Assembly: GCF_004916975.1 (NCBI RefSeq)
Contig: NZ_STGQ01000001.1
Location: 3,279,674 to 3,343,673 of the forward strand
Length of the DNA: 64,000 bases
Source of the DNA: Paenibacillus dokdonensis
Lineage (GTDB): Bacteria; Bacillota; Bacilli; Paenibacillales; Paenibacillaceae
Direction: 5' to 3'
The notes under the pieces were generated by a model, which saw nothing but the letters and a program-made list of their open reading frames with translations, did not search any database and was not told the DNA's origin. Of the stretch, positions 1-9,009 are shown piece after piece. Both the position numbers and the translations under genes were made by a program. Position 1 is the first letter of the stretch; every line of letters begins with the position of its first letter.

Positions 1-751
1 CGATTTCTCCGATTCCTACCAACAGCAGGATGTCGTCACCTTCTATCATACCGTATTTTTGCCTTATCGGGAATTCAAGAGCGAATGGCTGGCACAAACC
101 GAAACTGCTGGCATCTTTGCGATAGAAAAATCCGGCATTTTCAAAAGTCTTTCCAAGCTGGCAGATAAAAAATATAATGAGGTACTCCAAATCTCCATGT
201 ATGACTCTTCACCTCTGCTGCAGCAGTCCCAAAATAACACACTGAAGAGCCTGCGGCTGTTCAGTAAGGCTGCTCAACACGCGGCTGTGACGGAATCAAA
301 TTCAAAAACTATCCTTGATTCACTCGAAGAGGATGCCTATTATCAAAATGCGGTGAAATACGGTCTCTTGGCTCAAAAACAATATTATTCCTCCATGCTG
401 AAATGGGGAACAAAGGTTAGTCCGTCCATCCCGAATCAATATATAATGCCCTCCACCCTAAAACTGAACGAATGGGAATCTTACCCGTTGATGGTGAAAA
501 ACGAAGCGGTAGCCTCCATCATGCTGAGCAGCGCCTTCTTCAGTGCAGCCGATCCGCAGGATATCACCGCATTCATTGATTCCTGGATTGCAGCCGGAAA
601 GACCAAAACATATAAACTTGGTTCACTTCAGGAGACCATTAACTTTCTCCGTAAAAAGAATGCCGTTCATCCACAGGATTTTATTAAATTGAAGGCACAA
701 TACGGCGGAAATGAGCTGCTGCCCCAGCTTCCATTCTTTTTCGAGTCATAA
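1..751 (+). CDS. Partial protein of unknown function (C-terminal part)
   Basis: The reading frame is open from the left edge (first whole codon at position 2) to a TAA at 749-751, so 249 residues of a longer protein are visible. The first in-frame TTG, at 59, has no ribosome-binding site before it, which supports a gene cut by the window edge. The visible part is soluble-looking, mixed alpha/beta in composition, and has no membrane segment or cysteine cluster. I do not recognise the family. It precedes serA on the same strand but is separated from it by a promoter and a T-box leader, so it is unlikely to share that transcript. Confidence 0.6.
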   Translation, partial: DFSDSYQQQDVVTFYHTVFLPYREFKSEWLAQTETAGIFAIEKSGIFKSLSKLADKKYNEVLQISMYDSSPLLQQSQNNTLKSLRLFSKAAQHAAVTESNSKTILDSLEEDAYYQNAVKYGLLAQKQYYSSMLKWGTKVSPSIPNQYIMPSTLKLNEWESYPLMVKNEAVASIMLSSAFFSAADPQDITAFIDSWIAAGKTKTYKLGSLQETINFLRKKNAVHPQDFIKLKAQYGGNELLPQLPFFFES

Positions 752-841
752 AGTGACAATTCCCACAGGGAAAACGCCAAATAATATCATAAAAATCATA
801 GCAGATTTAGCGCAGAAGATTCAAGGAGCCAAGGTTCCCTA

Positions 842-871
842 TTGACAGCCATCACGGGGCCGTGATACATT
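842..871 (+). promoter_or_regulatory. Promoter of the serA T-box leader
   Basis: A perfect -35 box TTGACA (842-847) is followed after 18 bp by TACATT (866-871), four of six matches to the -10 consensus. It lies just before the T-box leader, as expected for a housekeeping sigma-A promoter of serA. Confidence 0.7.
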
Positions 872-884
872 ATGAAAAAATTAA

Positions 885-1157
885 CGAGTTAAACCGATGA
901 AGGAAAAAAGACCCTTGAGAGTCTTCAGAGAGCCGGTGGTTGGTGCAAACCGGTGACAGTCAAGCCGTCTTAGCGTTCCAGAGAAGTTGCATTGAACCTT
1001 ACAGTAGGTGCAACCGGGTCATTTCCGTTATCAAATCAGGTCTTTAGAAGACCTCTGAGGCTGCTGGCTGCAATATCCAGCGGTGAATTAGGGTGGTACC
1101 ACGAACAACTCTCGTCCCTTACTACGCAAGTAGTGTGCGGATTGAGGGTTTTTTTGT
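885..1157 (+). ncRNA. T-box leader of serA
   Basis: The segment carries the conserved 14-nt T-box AGGGTGGTACCACG at 1090-1103, which in this class pairs with the uncharged tRNA acceptor end. Upstream is a stem I region with the usual AGAGAGCCGGTGGTTGGTG-like block. Downstream is a terminator: a stem containing CCCTT...GAGGG with an inner ACTAC-GCAA-GTAGT hairpin, then a run of seven T. Two serine codons, AGC at 972-974 and TCC at 977-979, lie where a specifier loop could be; I cannot decide between them by eye. A serine-responsive T-box would fit serA, the first step of serine synthesis. Uncharged tRNA should favour antitermination. Confidence 0.9.
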
Positions 1158-1364
1158 TATATTAAGCCATTTTTCCGTTGTTCCCCCATGTTGCGGCGGA
1201 ATCCGAGTAACAGCATACCTCTGCTCTTTTATACAGCACCGCGTTGCCCAGGGAATACTATATTTCCACAAAGCATCTGAGTATGGTTTTACGGGAATGT
1301 ATTTTTTGTGAAATACAGCCCTCTATTATATAAGTTTTCCAACAGAATGAGGAGGAAAGAAACC

Positions 1365-2954
1365 ATGTTTAAAGTGTTAGTATCGGATCCAATCAGTGAT
1401 CTGGGAATTCAGCAGCTGATGGATGCAGCCGATGTCCTGGTAGAGAAAAAGACGGGACTCGGAGAGGATGAACTTGTTGCCATTATTGGAGAGTATGATG
1501 CCCTTCTCGTCCGCAGCCAAACACGTGTCACGGAAAAAATTATGGAAGCCGGTACAAATCTCAAGGTGGTTGGCCGCGCCGGCGTAGGTGTGGATAATAT
1601 TGATCTTGAGGCAGCTACCAAGCGCGGAATCATCGTTATTAATGCTCCTGACGGCAATACCATTACCACTTGTGAGCATACCTTTGCCATGATGATGGCT
1701 CTGGCCCGGCATATTCCACAGGCCTATGCAAAAACGGTTGGTGGCGTATGGGACCGGAAATCCTTCCTGGGCGTCGAGCTACGCAATAAGACTCTCGGTG
1801 TCATGGGTATGGGACGGATCGGCAGTGAAGTAGCGAAGCGTGCGAAAGCATTCGGTATGAACATCCTGGCGTTCGATCCCTTCCTGACTCAGGAGCGTGC
1901 CGAGAAGATGGAAGTCAAGCTGGCATCCGTGGATGACATCGTTCGGAATGCAGACTTCATGACCGTTCATACGCCACTGACACCTGAAACACATCATATG
2001 ATCTCCCGTCCACAGTTTGAAGTCATGAAAAAGGGCATGCGTATTGTCAACTGCGCACGTGGTGGAATCATCGATGAAGCGGCTCTCGTGGAAGCTATTA
2101 ATGAAGGCATTGTAGCTGGCGCTGCATTTGACGTATTTGAAAGCGAGCCGCCGGAAAAGGATCATCCGTTCCTTACTCATCCAAAAATCATTGTGACGCC
2201 TCACCTTGGCGCTTCGACCGTTGAAGCCCAGGAAAACGTGGCCATTGACGTCTCGGAGGAAGTACTTCATATCCTTCGTAACGAACCGTTTAAAAACGCT
2301 GTGAACATGCCTCCGGTAGCCGCAAGCGTCATGAGCCGTCTGCAGCCTTACTTCTCAATCGGTGAGAAGCTCGGCAGCTTTGCTGCACAAGCAGCCAACC
2401 AGGCTGTCAATGAGATTCATATAGACTATGCCGGCGACCTGTCGGATGTGGATACACTGCCACTGACCCGTTATATTGTGAAAGGTGTGCTTGCGCATCA
2501 TCTTGGAAGCGAAGTAAACATCGTCAATTGCATGCATCTCGCTAAATTGCGGGATATCAACGTGGTTGTGACCCAAGCTTCGAAGTCCAAGGGCTTCACG
2601 AATTTGCTGACAGTCACCCTGAAGACACAAAACAATGAGGAAACTCTGGTTGCCGGTACCCTGCTGAACGGTTATGGCGAACGGATCGTACAAATTGACA
2701 AATTCCCTGTTGATATGGCACCGGAAGGCCATCAAATTCTCATTTCCCATAACGATAAGCCAGGTATTATTGGCAGTGTTGGTACGCTTCTCGGCCAAAA
2801 CGACGTCAACATCGCCTCCATGCAGGTGGGTCGTAAGATCATCGGTGGCGCAGCCATTATGATTCTGTCCGTTGACAAAGCTGTCCAAAAAGATGTGCTG
2901 GTTCAGCTGACAACCCTTGCTGAACTGAACCGTGCCATCGAAATTACGCTGTAA
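1365..2954 (+). CDS. serA: D-3-phosphoglycerate dehydrogenase
   Basis: Catalyses NAD-dependent oxidation of 3-phosphoglycerate, the committed step of serine synthesis, in the cytoplasm. The 529-residue product has the long-form layout: N-terminal substrate-binding halves around a Rossmann domain (GMGRIGSEVAKRAKAFGM near residue 150), the catalytic Arg/Glu/His region including NCARGG and HLGAST, an intervening domain after about residue 320, and a C-terminal ACT domain starting near HQILISHNDKPGIIG, the usual site of serine feedback control. The ATG at 1365 was chosen over an in-frame upstream ATG at 1308 because AGGAGGAAAG stands directly before it and the protein then starts MFKVLVSDP. Expression should be set by the T-box leader. 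Confidence 0.95.
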   Translation: MFKVLVSDPISDLGIQQLMDAADVLVEKKTGLGEDELVAIIGEYDALLVRSQTRVTEKIMEAGTNLKVVGRAGVGVDNIDLEAATKRGIIVINAPDGNTITTCEHTFAMMMALARHIPQAYAKTVGGVWDRKSFLGVELRNKTLGVMGMGRIGSEVAKRAKAFGMNILAFDPFLTQERAEKMEVKLASVDDIVRNADFMTVHTPLTPETHHMISRPQFEVMKKGMRIVNCARGGIIDEAALVEAINEGIVAGAAFDVFESEPPEKDHPFLTHPKIIVTPHLGASTVEAQENVAIDVSEEVLHILRNEPFKNAVNMPPVAASVMSRLQPYFSIGEKLGSFAAQAANQAVNEIHIDYAGDLSDVDTLPLTRYIVKGVLAHHLGSEVNIVNCMHLAKLRDINVVVTQASKSKGFTNLLTVTLKTQNNEETLVAGTLLNGYGERIVQIDKFPVDMAPEGHQILISHNDKPGIIGSVGTLLGQNDVNIASMQVGRKIIGGAAIMILSVDKAVQKDVLVQLTTLAELNRAIEITL

Positions 2955-2983
2955 CGATAAGCGAGAAATTAAATCAAATAACC

Positions 2984-3020
2984 AAAAAGCGCATGCCCTA
3001 TTAGAGGGTATGCGCTTTTT
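2984..3020 (+). terminator. Terminator of serA
   Basis: Inverted repeat of about 14 bp (AAAAAGCGCATGCCCT / AGGGTATGCGCTTTTT) with an ATTAG loop and a T-run, 30 bp after the serA stop. The A-tract on the other side could let it act in both directions. Confidence 0.9.
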
Positions 3021-3071
3021 GGGCATCATCGATTGTTCCACGTTGAACAAGATTAATCTTTCAACTTCAAC

Positions 3072-3101
3072 AAAAAACACCCCAGAATGAGGTGTTTCTT
3101 G
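3072..3101 (-). terminator. Terminator of resE
   Basis: On the minus strand, GAAACACC and GGTGTTTT form a stem with a short loop followed by a T-run, directly downstream of the resE stop. It ends the res operon. Confidence 0.8.
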
Positions 3102-3109
3102 GTATGCTA

Positions 3110-4552
3110 TCAAGATTTATGGCTTTCGACAGGAAGTCGTATCGAGAATATGGTTCCTTCGCCAAGCTGGCTTGTAACTCGAATCGATCCGGAATGGGAT
3201 TCTACGATACTTTTCACGATTGCAAGCCCGAGCCCCGTTCCATTGGAACCTCCGCGCACTCTGGCTTTATCTGCCTTATAAAACCTTTCAAATACAAACG
3301 GAATATCTTCCTGAGGGATTCCTGCACCTTCATCTTCAATCTTTATCTGCAGATCAGTAACAGGCCCCTCTCCTACCCGTTCGGCTACAATACGGATCTG
3401 CTTGCCTTCAGGTGTATGGCGGAATGCGTTGTCCAGAAGATTTGTGAAAACCTGCTCCAGCTTATCTTCGTCCGCCTCCTCCAAAAAGAGATCATCCGAC
3501 TTTTTACTGTAGGATAGCTCGATTGCGTTTTCCTTCGCCCGTACGGAGAACTTACGGTACACGCGTTCGAGCAGCTCATTTACATCCAGCCTGCTCCGCT
3601 GAATATCCGTATGACCGGCCTCCATTCGTGCCAGATCGAGCAGATCTTTTACCAGGCGCCCCATCCGCAAGGATTCATCGTGGATAACCTGAATCAGTTC
3701 CTCACTCTCTTCCGGAGATGCAGCCATTCCATCAAGTAAAGCTTCACTGTAGCCCTGCATCATCGAAAGCGGCGTCCGGATTTCATGGGACACATTGGCC
3801 ACAAAATCCTGTCGCATTTTCTCCAGCTTCACCTGTTCGGTTATATCTCTGAGCACTGCCACAGCGCCGCGAATATCATTGTCAGCATACAGGGGAGCCA
3901 TATGTACAGACCATACCCCCTGCTTGACATGCACATCCGCACTTACATCCGCACTTTCCTGAAGCATCAGTCCAAACAAGTCCAACAGCGGTTTAGGTAC
4001 CTTCTCCTCGAATGGACCTTCAAGCTCCTCTGACTCATCCATATCCCAATCGATATCCTTCCACTTGGGAATCAGCTTCTGAGCTGGTGGATTAGTCAAA
4101 ATAATATGGCCAGAGTTGTCAATCGTAATCACTGCATCACTCATGCTTCGCAGTACACTAGCCAAATGTTCCTTTTCCTGATTGAGATTGCGGATATTGT
4201 CTTCAAGCTCAGTAGCCATATGGTTAAACGTATTAGCGAGCTTTCCAATCTCATCGCTGGTTACGATGGACAGACGGGTGCTGTACTCGCCTTTGCTAAT
4301 CGCTTCTGTTGCGCTGATCAGCTTTTGCATAGGCTGGGTAATTTTGGTGAGAAGGAATAGCGCAAAAAAGGTGGTCATCGAAAAGCCGATGATCGCCGTA
4401 TAGGTGAATAGACGCTTAATATCTCCGGAATTGTTCGAAAAATTGGTATCGATATACGGAAGCAGGAACAAGGCCATGATAATCAGAATACATGCCACCA
4501 GGCATATGATCGTTGCCCACAATTTACCGACCAGCGATGTCCAGAAGTTCAC
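3110..4552 (-). CDS. resE: Redox/respiration sensor histidine kinase ResE
   Basis: Membrane sensor kinase of the ResD-ResE system, known in Bacillus to control aerobic/anaerobic respiration and cytochrome biogenesis. In order: a transmembrane segment near residues 10-32, a second near 48-68 with only a short extracytoplasmic loop between them, a HAMP domain, a PAS domain beginning around SMSDAVITID, the HisKA helix with phospho-acceptor His256 in VSHEIRTPLSMMQGY, and an ATPase domain with the N, G1 and G2 boxes (LLDNAFRHT, DEGAGIP, GTGLGLAIV). It starts at GTG, 1 bp after the resD stop, so the two are translated together. The short outer loop, unlike the larger B. subtilis ResE sensor region, suggests sensing through the membrane or PAS domain (inference). 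Confidence 0.88.
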   Translation of the reverse strand: MNFWTSLVGKLWATIICLVACILIIMALFLLPYIDTNFSNNSGDIKRLFTYTAIIGFSMTTFFALFLLTKITQPMQKLISATEAISKGEYSTRLSIVTSDEIGKLANTFNHMATELEDNIRNLNQEKEHLASVLRSMSDAVITIDNSGHIILTNPPAQKLIPKWKDIDWDMDESEELEGPFEEKVPKPLLDLFGLMLQESADVSADVHVKQGVWSVHMAPLYADNDIRGAVAVLRDITEQVKLEKMRQDFVANVSHEIRTPLSMMQGYSEALLDGMAASPEESEELIQVIHDESLRMGRLVKDLLDLARMEAGHTDIQRSRLDVNELLERVYRKFSVRAKENAIELSYSKKSDDLFLEEADEDKLEQVFTNLLDNAFRHTPEGKQIRIVAERVGEGPVTDLQIKIEDEGAGIPQEDIPFVFERFYKADKARVRGGSNGTGLGLAIVKSIVESHSGSIRVTSQLGEGTIFSIRLPVESHKS

Positions 4553-4553
4553 G

Positions 4554-5270
4554 TTACTTTGGCACCTCTAACTTATAACCGACTCCCCATACGGTTGTAA
4601 TCATGGCAGCCGATTCCGGAGATACTTTGTTCAGCTTTTCCCTTAATCTTTTGACATGCGTATCCACGGTACGCAAATCACCGAAGAACTCGTAATTCCA
4701 TACATCCTTCAGCAGTTCTTCTCTTGAAAATACCTTGTCAGGTGAAACTGCAAGATAATGCAGGAGCTCATATTCCTTTGGTGTCAAACTGACTTCATGT
4801 CCGCTTGCGGTTACCCGGTGCGCATCATGTTCGATAACAAGATAAGGGAATACAATATTGTTGCTGGAATTACTATCCTTCGACAGATAAGCAGTAGCTG
4901 AAGAACGTCTCAGGATCGCCTTTACACGATATATAACTTCCCGGGGACTAAACGGCTTAACAACGTAATCATCCGCACCGACTTCAAAACCTTGAACACG
5001 GTTGATTTCCTCACCCTTGGCCGTCAGCATCAGGATTGGTGTTGATTTTAATTGTCTTAAACGGGTGCAGACCTCCATGCCATCCATTCCTGGCAGCATC
5101 AAATCCAGCAGTATAAGTCCATAATCTTGATTGGAAGCTTTGCGCAGCGCCGTTTCTCCATCTTCCGCTTCTTCCACTTCATAACCTTCTTTTTCCAAAT
5201 ACATTTTAAGCAAACGTCGAATCCGTTCTTCATCGTCCACAACCAGTATTCGATTTCCGTGCTCTGACAT
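4554..5270 (-). CDS. resD: Response regulator ResD
   Basis: OmpR-family transcription factor, 238 residues. The receiver domain has the acidic pair in LVVDDEE, phospho-acceptor Asp56 in LILLDLMLP, and the conserved Thr/Lys further on (LTAKGEE, VVKPF). The C-terminal winged helix includes LTPKEYELLHYLA and DTHVKRLREKL. Start chosen at ATG 5268-5270 (MSEHGNRILVVDD) because AAAGGGG lies 9 nt upstream; a longer frame to 5309 exists but adds 13 residues unlike the family. A promoter and a hairpin just upstream suggest that resDE can be transcribed apart from resABC. Confidence 0.9.
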   Translation of the reverse strand: MSEHGNRILVVDDEERIRRLLKMYLEKEGYEVEEAEDGETALRKASNQDYGLILLDLMLPGMDGMEVCTRLRQLKSTPILMLTAKGEEINRVQGFEVGADDYVVKPFSPREVIYRVKAILRRSSATAYLSKDSNSSNNIVFPYLVIEHDAHRVTASGHEVSLTPKEYELLHYLAVSPDKVFSREELLKDVWNYEFFGDLRTVDTHVKRLREKLNKVSPESAAMITTVWGVGYKLEVPK

Positions 5271-5325
5271 AGACAACAACCCCTTTATGTTCATACGAAG
5301 ATCTTCCACTTGCTCTCAAAGGACA

Positions 5326-5355
5326 ATTATAGCGAAAATCCGCTTCAACATTCAA
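5326..5355 (-). promoter_or_regulatory. Candidate promoter of resDE
   Basis: On the minus strand, TTGAAT (5350-5355), an 18-bp spacer and a perfect TATAAT (5326-5331) lie in the 138-bp gap between resC and resD. From established knowledge, B. subtilis resDE also has a promoter of its own inside the cluster. Confidence 0.6.
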
Positions 5356-5375
5356 CATCAAATGCGAAACGGATT
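5337..5375 (-). terminator. Hairpin after resC, possible attenuating terminator
   Basis: AATCCGTTTC and GAAGCGGATT pair (one G-U) on the minus strand and are followed by TTTTCG. It overlaps the -35 of the resDE promoter, so resABC transcripts may mostly stop here while resDE starts afresh. Confidence 0.45.
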
Positions 5376-5408
5376 CTCTTTATGATGGTTTTTGTCGATT
5401 AATGAATG

Positions 5409-6668
5409 TTATTCAACACCTGCATAGGAATGCAAACCTGCGATAACCAGATTTACCCCGACCAGAGTGAACATAACTACAAGGAAGCCAATAACCGCGA
5501 GCCAGGCCGAATTACTGCCCTGCCAGCCGCGGGAAAGTCTGAGATGCAGATAAGCACTGTAGAACAGCCAGCAGATAAGCGCCCATACCTCTTTCGGATC
5601 CCAGCTCCAGAAGATACCCCAGGCAATTTGTGCCCAGATCATTGCAAAGATGAGAGCACCTAAAGTAAAGATCGGGAAACCAATCGCAATGGCGCGGTAG
5701 CTGATCTCATCCAAATCGTCCGCATCAATGCCATCCATTAATGGAGAAGCGGCGCGGCCAAGCGGCTTGCGGACGATCAGACGCAGAATACCGTAAAGAA
5801 TGAGACCGGTGAGAACTGACCAGATAATCGTGTTGAATTTACGTCCGGCATTTACCCCGTTCATCCAAGATGGAGCATTAAACAACGGCTTGCTCATACC
5901 CAGGAATGGCTCATAGCTTTCGATCTTGCTGTGATACGGTCCAACGATCGGCGGCAGTTTATAGGATACTTTCTCGGTAATCGTTGTTTGTGCGCCTACT
6001 TGACCCGTTACTTTCGTTTGCGTAAACACCGACTCATAACCGGCTGAGCGGAAAATAAATACAGTAGCTATAAAGGATATAACAAGGATGATTGAAAAGA
6101 AAATAACTTCTACCCAGCGCTGCTGTTTTTTTGCTTTCTTCTCTTTACTCTTAAAATCAACCGTGCGAATCAAGTACATAAATCCGGCTGCAAAACCGAT
6201 GGCGAAGAAGGACTCACCCGCTGCAGCTAAAGTAACGTGAATCTTGAGCCAGTAGGATTGCAGCGATGGGATCAGCGGCTGCACTTCCTGCGGGAACACC
6301 GCAGCGTATGCCATAATAATAATGGTAATCGGTACGGCGAACAAACCAAGCAATGTCTTTCTGTATATCAGGTATACGACCGTAAACGCGACCATAACCA
6401 TCATCGACAGGAATGACATAAATTCATACATGTTACTGACCGGAATATGTTCGCCGCCAATCCAGCGGGTCACGAAAAATATCAGATGGAAGATCAGACC
6501 CAGGGACGAACCCAGAAAGGCGATCCCCCCCCATTTTTTCATATGTGCTTCAGGGTCGCGATTGCTCCACCTGCGGCCCATCAGAGCAACGGCGAATAAT
6601 ATAAATGCCGCGCAGTAAAGGAAGAATGCAACGACAAACATATTGCTGCTGAAATCCAATAACTTCAT
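5409..6668 (-). CDS. resC: Cytochrome c biogenesis protein ResC (CcsA type)
   Basis: Multi-pass membrane protein, 419 residues, that with ResB forms the system II heme exporter/apocytochrome c synthetase. The tryptophan-rich WWD-type heme-handling motif is visible near residue 355 (WGIFWSWDPKEVWALICW), and histidines that could ligate heme occur in flanking helices (for example WLKIHVTLAAAG, HLRLSR, GLHSYAG). About eight hydrophobic helices are seen. The start overlaps the resB stop by four bases (ATGA), so translation is coupled. The insert of about 90 residues between the first helices and the WWD region, rich in polar residues, is the expected outer loop. Confidence 0.9.
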   Translation of the reverse strand: MKLLDFSSNMFVVAFFLYCAAFILFAVALMGRRWSNRDPEAHMKKWGGIAFLGSSLGLIFHLIFFVTRWIGGEHIPVSNMYEFMSFLSMMVMVAFTVVYLIYRKTLLGLFAVPITIIIMAYAAVFPQEVQPLIPSLQSYWLKIHVTLAAAGESFFAIGFAAGFMYLIRTVDFKSKEKKAKKQQRWVEVIFFSIILVISFIATVFIFRSAGYESVFTQTKVTGQVGAQTTITEKVSYKLPPIVGPYHSKIESYEPFLGMSKPLFNAPSWMNGVNAGRKFNTIIWSVLTGLILYGILRLIVRKPLGRAASPLMDGIDADDLDEISYRAIAIGFPIFTLGALIFAMIWAQIAWGIFWSWDPKEVWALICWLFYSAYLHLRLSRGWQGSNSAWLAVIGFLVVMFTLVGVNLVIAGLHSYAGVE

Positions 6669-8356
6669 GCGTTTTTTCCTCCGTTATCCATGGACTTTTC
6701 GTCCACATCCAGATTCATTTTTTTCAGAATGGCCGAGATCTCCCGGCGTATGCCGAACCAGTTTTTATTGGTGTGTGCTCCGAGTGTCAACATACCGTCA
6801 TCAATCCGCAGCCAGATCCGGCGGTGCTGCCAGTAGAATCCCAGCACGAGGCCAAGCATCACGATGCTGGCGCCGATCCAGATAAACGGCATTACCTTAT
6901 CCACGCGAATATTCAAGTATGAGGTAGATAAAGAGAAATCGACATTTTCCATACCCTTCACGTCAAGCATGAGCGGAGCACTTCCTCCATTCAGCTTGGT
7001 GTTGATGGCATCTTGCTGAAAACGCTCTTTATCAATTTCTTTCGGAAAATAGATATACTGCACACCCGCAGCTGGCAGATCCGGACCTTTAATCAGGAAA
7101 AGAAATGCCGGCGCATTTGGATTCGGAGTTTTCGTGACAGGCTTGCCATTTTCATCAAGACCAAAGTCATTGTACTTTTCTTTCAATTCAAGCGAATAGT
7201 CGCCAACCGTATAGTTGCGTTGCGGATTTCTGATATCCAGCTTGAATTTCCCGAAGTCTTGGCCCGTCTTGACATCTACCAAAGATGGACTCACCGCTCG
7301 CAATATCGGAGTCATGTCATAGTCAAACTGGTATGCCATCAGGCCCTTGTAGTCCAAAGGATCATTCACCTGAATATTATGCTTTGTCACTTCTTCAAGC
7401 TTTGGTTCTTTGGTCGGATCATCACAATCGGCAGTGCATTGATACAATGTAGCTTGGGTATTAAACAGCTTGGGAAGAGTCTTGCCTTTATTGCGGAACT
7501 CCTCCGGCATTTCCTCCTGCGTATAATACTCGACTGTGAACTTCTCGTTTTTCAGATAAAAAGAAGTATCCGGTATGTGTTTGATTTCCCCTTCGGGAAA
7601 AGGAATATGCTGGTCCATTTTCAGTCCAGGCAAACCACGTGCCAGAACGGCAAGCAAAAAGATGATGAGGCCGATGTGAATAACATAAGGGCCCCAGCGG
7701 CTAAAGCGGTATTTTTCCGCCAAGAGAGCGTTTCCGTCTGTGTACACACGATAGCCCTTCTTTTTGATCGGGGCTGACACCTGCTTCATCCAATCCTCAA
7801 CTGTACCTTCAACCGGGCCCTGATAAACAACCCGCTGACGCGTCAAAAACTGCATGTGCTTAAGTATTCTTTGTTTGGTAAGTGCTTTATAAAGCGGGAG
7901 AACCCGGTCCAGGCTGCATATAATCAGCGATGCTCCAATCATCACGAGCAGCAGAATAAACCACCAGGATTCATAAGTATGTGTCAATCCAAGCTTGTAA
8001 TAGACCAGGCCCCAGGTTCCATAGGTATCCTTGTAATAGGTCGAAGGATCGACGTTCAGGAAAGTGCTTTCCTGAGGAAATATCGAACCGAGCATCGAAC
8101 CGATCAGCGTCAGGATGATCATGTATACTGCTATTTTGACAGAAGAAAAGAAGTTCCAAATGCGGTCGATGAAATTCGGATTGACGCGCTGCGATCTGCG
8201 CGCCATTCCGTCATAACGCATTTCCAGAACTTCGGTAGACTCACGGTCCTCTTCTTCAAGCGGTCTGCCACAGGCCTCGCAAAGTACGGTGCCCACCGGA
8301 TTCTGGTGTCCGCACTCGCATTTTGTGTTTTTAAAAGCGATTACTTCTTGTAACAT
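6665..8356 (-). CDS. resB: Cytochrome c biogenesis protein ResB (Ccs1 type)
   Basis: Partner of ResC in system II cytochrome c maturation, 563 residues. Transmembrane segments lie near residues 75-100, 130-150, 220-245 and 500-520, with a large extracytoplasmic domain between the third and fourth, as in the family. The N-terminus is unusual: the first 35 residues hold two CxxC pairs (CECGHQNPVGTVLCEAC), which looks like a small zinc ribbon facing the cytoplasm. The start codon overlaps the last base of the resA stop (TAATG), so the genes are tightly coupled. Confidence 0.9.
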   Translation of the reverse strand: MLQEVIAFKNTKCECGHQNPVGTVLCEACGRPLEEEDRESTEVLEMRYDGMARRSQRVNPNFIDRIWNFFSSVKIAVYMIILTLIGSMLGSIFPQESTFLNVDPSTYYKDTYGTWGLVYYKLGLTHTYESWWFILLLVMIGASLIICSLDRVLPLYKALTKQRILKHMQFLTRQRVVYQGPVEGTVEDWMKQVSAPIKKKGYRVYTDGNALLAEKYRFSRWGPYVIHIGLIIFLLAVLARGLPGLKMDQHIPFPEGEIKHIPDTSFYLKNEKFTVEYYTQEEMPEEFRNKGKTLPKLFNTQATLYQCTADCDDPTKEPKLEEVTKHNIQVNDPLDYKGLMAYQFDYDMTPILRAVSPSLVDVKTGQDFGKFKLDIRNPQRNYTVGDYSLELKEKYNDFGLDENGKPVTKTPNPNAPAFLFLIKGPDLPAAGVQYIYFPKEIDKERFQQDAINTKLNGGSAPLMLDVKGMENVDFSLSTSYLNIRVDKVMPFIWIGASIVMLGLVLGFYWQHRRIWLRIDDGMLTLGAHTNKNWFGIRREISAILKKMNLDVDEKSMDNGGKNA

Positions 8357-8880
8357 TACGATTTCACCAGCTCTGCAATTTGTTTGTCGAGGGTGGCCAA
8401 ATCCAGTTGACCGAGATGAATCTTGTTAATTTTCCCGTCCTTGGACACAAAAAGGGTGGTAGGCAACGGCGAAATGCCGTATTTTGCGATAGCATCCTTA
8501 TTCGGATCAAGAAGAATCGGGAAATTCACGTTAACACTATTCACGAAATTTTCGACAGCCATCTTGTCCTCACCGGCATTAATTCCGACCACAACCACGT
8601 CTTGATCCTTCCATTTTTCCCATTGTGCCTGCAGAGCCGGCATTTCCTTCACACAAGGTCCGCACCAGGTTCCCCAAAAATTAAGAACCATAGCCTTTCC
8701 CTTGTATTCATCCAGCTTATGAGCCTTGCCATCCAGACCGAGAAGGTCGAAATTCGGCGCTTTGCTGCCTTCCGTAGGCTTGCCGCCCGAACCAGACACT
8801 TGCGAAACAATGGCATATCCGCCCAGAACAACGATCAAAAGCAGGATAATTATCTGAATTTTCTTCCTTGATTTACCCAT
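8356..8880 (-). CDS. resA: Thiol-disulfide oxidoreductase ResA
   Basis: Membrane-anchored thioredoxin-like protein that keeps the cysteines of apocytochrome c reduced outside the membrane before heme attachment. Of 174 residues, 8-27 form the signal anchor. The active site is WCGPC (Cys73/Cys76; B. subtilis ResA has CEPC), and the cis-proline loop ISPLPTTLFV follows near residue 140. Start chosen at ATG 8878-8880 because AAAGGAG stands nine bases before it; an upstream in-frame ATG at 8937 would add 19 polar residues ahead of the signal anchor and lacks a ribosome-binding site. First gene of the cytochrome c biogenesis trio. Confidence 0.93.
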   Translation of the reverse strand: MGKSRKKIQIIILLLIVVLGGYAIVSQVSGSGGKPTEGSKAPNFDLLGLDGKAHKLDEYKGKAMVLNFWGTWCGPCVKEMPALQAQWEKWKDQDVVVVGINAGEDKMAVENFVNSVNVNFPILLDPNKDAIAKYGISPLPTTLFVSKDGKINKIHLGQLDLATLDKQIAELVKS

Positions 8881-9009
8881 GCCAAATGCTCCTTTACTAT
8901 GACAAATCTCATGTTTTCCATCGCAGGTTTTGAACATCCTATGAACAATTATATCGAAAACATGTCATATTTGTGGAGGCTGGTTATGAATATTGTGTGA
9001 CCTTCCGAG

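Noticed and set aside
1308..1364. Upstream ATG at 1308 as the serA start
   Set aside because: It has no ribosome-binding site and would add residues unlike SerA; the ATG at 1365 has AGGAGGAAAG in front and gives the expected N-terminus.
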